From Byssochlamys sp. IMV 00236 (Eukaryota; Ascomycota; Eurotiomycetes; Eurotiales; Thermoascaceae), in contig MSJH02000257.1 of the NCBI GenBank assembly GCA_001931875.2, positions 1 to 34,199 on the forward strand: a stretch of DNA of 34,199 nt. The letters run 5' to 3'. The notes beneath the pieces were generated by a model. That model was not told where the DNA came from. It was given only the letters and a program-made list of their open reading frames with translations, and did no database searches. Positions 32,275 through 34,199 of this stretch are shown here, piece by piece (the first letter of the stretch is position 1; each line of letters opens with the position of its first letter). The position numbers and the translations under genes are program-made.

Positions 32275-34199
32275 ATCGCCTTTTTTCACTCCCAGAATAT
32301 TAAGGAAACCTTGAAAAAGCAGAATATAATGCTCAAATTATCATGTTCTTTTTTAAATGACTTGGAATGCCCTTTAGAAGATTACTGCATAAAAAAGCGA
32401 AAAATTAACTTTCTTCTCTTATTCTAAAACCGCGTGAGTAATTTTCGAAAAAGAAAAGGATGTTATGTAATGGTTTATAAAACACAAGACAAAGACAAAA
32501 GAAGTACTCTTTGAGACTAATCTTTATTCTGAGATAAAGACAGAAGGAACATACAATTAAATAAAGGATCTACTATTTATAGTTGCTGTCAAAGGGCTGG
32601 TAAGCCACCATTCTAATCGTGGATTATAATTACTGAGGATATGATTGACTAACGGTTCCTGAATTCATAAAGAAAACTTTTAATCCGTTCCTAACACTGA
32701 TCTTATTGTTCATTCCATGACCTGGGTTATGATACTGCTTTTACCCTAAGAAGGATTATCTTTTATTCAAAGAAGAAATTCTATTTAATTTGACTTACCA
32801 CTAGAAGTGTGTACACGTAATCTTATAATGTATGAATTCACTCTATTCATACTGATTACAGTTGTTTATCTCAATATCAGTCACAAGTAGACTTGCTAAC
32901 ATAATTGTGTAAAGGAAAGCGATAATATATACATTTTTTTTAAATTAGAACTTGAGCATTATAGTGACCAACGGAACTTGAAATAAAAGCAGCTTGTACA
33001 ATATAATTTTAAGCTTTATAGATAAAATAAGAAGGCTGTTATTCAATAATTAGTTTGGCTTTGAGAAAAAAATAAAAGGTAACTGTGTAGGCTTTAGGCT
33101 TAAATATATTGCTGTAATAAGTAGTGAAAATACAATTTTGCCTATTGAATCCTTAGTGATACTTGAGGTCAGTAGCAAAAACGCTAAAGAAAAAAAAAAG
33201 AATTTAAAGTTATTAAATGACTCATAGCGTAATCATCAGATTATTTAAAGTTGGTCAGACTTAGCTGTACAAAATAAAAAGAAAAAAGAATAATAAAGGG
33301 ATTCTGAATCCGCTTGATTTGATACTTTAATAAGAAAAAGGTTTCGATCCAAGTTGTAAATGATTTTATTGGATGAATTCTTGTAAGTCCATAAAGATGC
33401 TATTCTTTACACTTGTTGAAATAAGTTTTTTAAACCAAACATCACAATTGGAAAAGAAGGAGCCGATTTTATACAATAAAAGAAGAGAAATAAAACTTAG
33501 GTCACCAGACAAAGAGGATCAACAATTTGTATTGGCATTACAACAGCACTGTAATATACCTTACGAGATTGGCAGCATGAAACCAAAACGAAAATTTCGT
33601 TCAAATGATATTCACATATTTTGGAAGAAAAAAAAAAAAAAAAAACTATAACGAAAAAGATAGCATATATGACTATTTTACTTGTTTCTCGTTGCCACCA
33701 GCTCATTAGTTTGTTGAATCAACCATCTTTTCTCTCTTTTTACATTATCCTTATATTCATATAATATCATTACCTTTTAATGATTTTTTTTATTTTTTTT
33801 CTGCAAAAAATCCTTTGAAAATTGTATTAATTTGCCTTTTAATGACTCAATAGTTATACTTTTGCTTAGTTACAATATATTTATCAAACACTTGAGTTAC
33901 CTTAAGGCACGAATTTGATAAAGATATTAAAAATAAGTACCATTTTGGGAGTAACCTTAGTGATAGTTTGAGTATATGAGTAAACATCACATTTGATTAA
34001 AAGCTCAGCTGGTAAATTTGTTAAAAGAATTTTTAAAAGAAACTAAAGAAAACGATCCTTTTTTTTATGATTCGAGTTGAAATAGATGTCGTTTATTTCA
34101 AAAAAAAAAAGCTTGGGTTATTTATACTAGGTTGGTGTTGACAAATATACAATTGTAATAATAATAATTTAAAATAATGATAAATGATAGTAAAAAAAA

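Larger units (their letters stand above)
25434..34199. other. AT-rich gene desert with short coding relics
   Basis: Nearly 9 kb with no supportable gene. All frames are short, and the few longer ones are fragments listed separately. The sequence is dense in A/T runs with occasional coding-like islands, for example 27566-27674 (DPFHGKGRFIAQIIKKSRKI) and 28268-28345 (RVDSRIHWLNPIDCAKVIIP). The pattern is that of old, heavily mutated repeats. I see no tandem satellite, no telomere repeat, and no intact transposon. The window ends in an A8 run. Confidence 0.6.

Noticed and set aside
33373..33651. 92-codon plus-strand frame ending in a Lys run
   Set aside because: No start context, no domain, and it ends in a poly-A tract. 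Some coding-like composition, but not enough to call a gene; it could be another relic.

Overview
The window is nuclear DNA of a filamentous fungus, most likely a Mucoromycota/Mucorales species (inference). The signs are: many introns of about 45-65 bases starting GTAAG/GTAAA and ending TAG; AT-rich intergenic DNA with poly(A/T) and (CT)/(GA) tracts; a 1,3-beta-glucan synthase; a fungal TRP4; a Ubc4/5-type E2; and Helitron and LINE debris. There are no bacterial operons, rRNAs, CRISPR arrays or convincing tRNAs. Gene models were built by joining open frames at splice sites with matching phase, so exon coordinates are hand-derived.

Bases 1-16,900 are compact and gene-rich. In order: the 5' part of a poly-Q/poly-A protein (-), an LRR protein (-), an unknown five-exon protein (+), a coiled-coil protein rich in S/T-P sites with two MluI cell-cycle boxes upstream (-), a small probable membrane protein (-), a 4-TM protein that appears only when two exons are joined (+), an unknown 332-aa protein (+), anthranilate phosphoribosyltransferase TRP4 (-) with a Gcn4-type site upstream, the catalytic subunit of 1,3-beta-glucan synthase FKS1 (+), a paraoxonase/arylesterase-like protein (+), and a small Lys-rich protein (-). 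Two convergent coding regions overlap by 15 bp, another convergent pair is 25 bp apart, and one divergent pair is 79 bp apart.

Bases 17,290-18,820 hold dead transposable elements: a frameshifted Helitron replicase fragment (-) abutting a LINE reverse-transcriptase C-terminus (+), followed by an (AC)15 microsatellite. Bases 19,131-24,512 hold four more genes: a Ubc4/5 E2 (-), ribosomal protein uS9/RPS16 (+), a PBP2-like (THI5/SsuA-fold) protein (+), and a bHLH-zip transcription factor (-). A 1.4-kb stretch of possible decayed coding sequence lies between the E2 and RPS16.

From about 25,300 to the right edge is a gene desert of nearly 9 kb, very AT-rich, with only short coding-like relics. Two of these share an identical 19-base core and the same reading frame, so this looks like old, decayed repeat DNA (heterochromatin, a subtelomere or a centromere-proximal block are possibilities). 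I see no single new biological system. The most useful leads are the non-canonical echinocandin hot-spots in FKS1, a paraoxonase-like protein that keeps its calcium ligands but lacks one catalytic His, the MCB/CDK-site gene, a 5-base terminal coding exon and an obligatory GC-AG intron in the E2 gene, and the repeat-relic desert.
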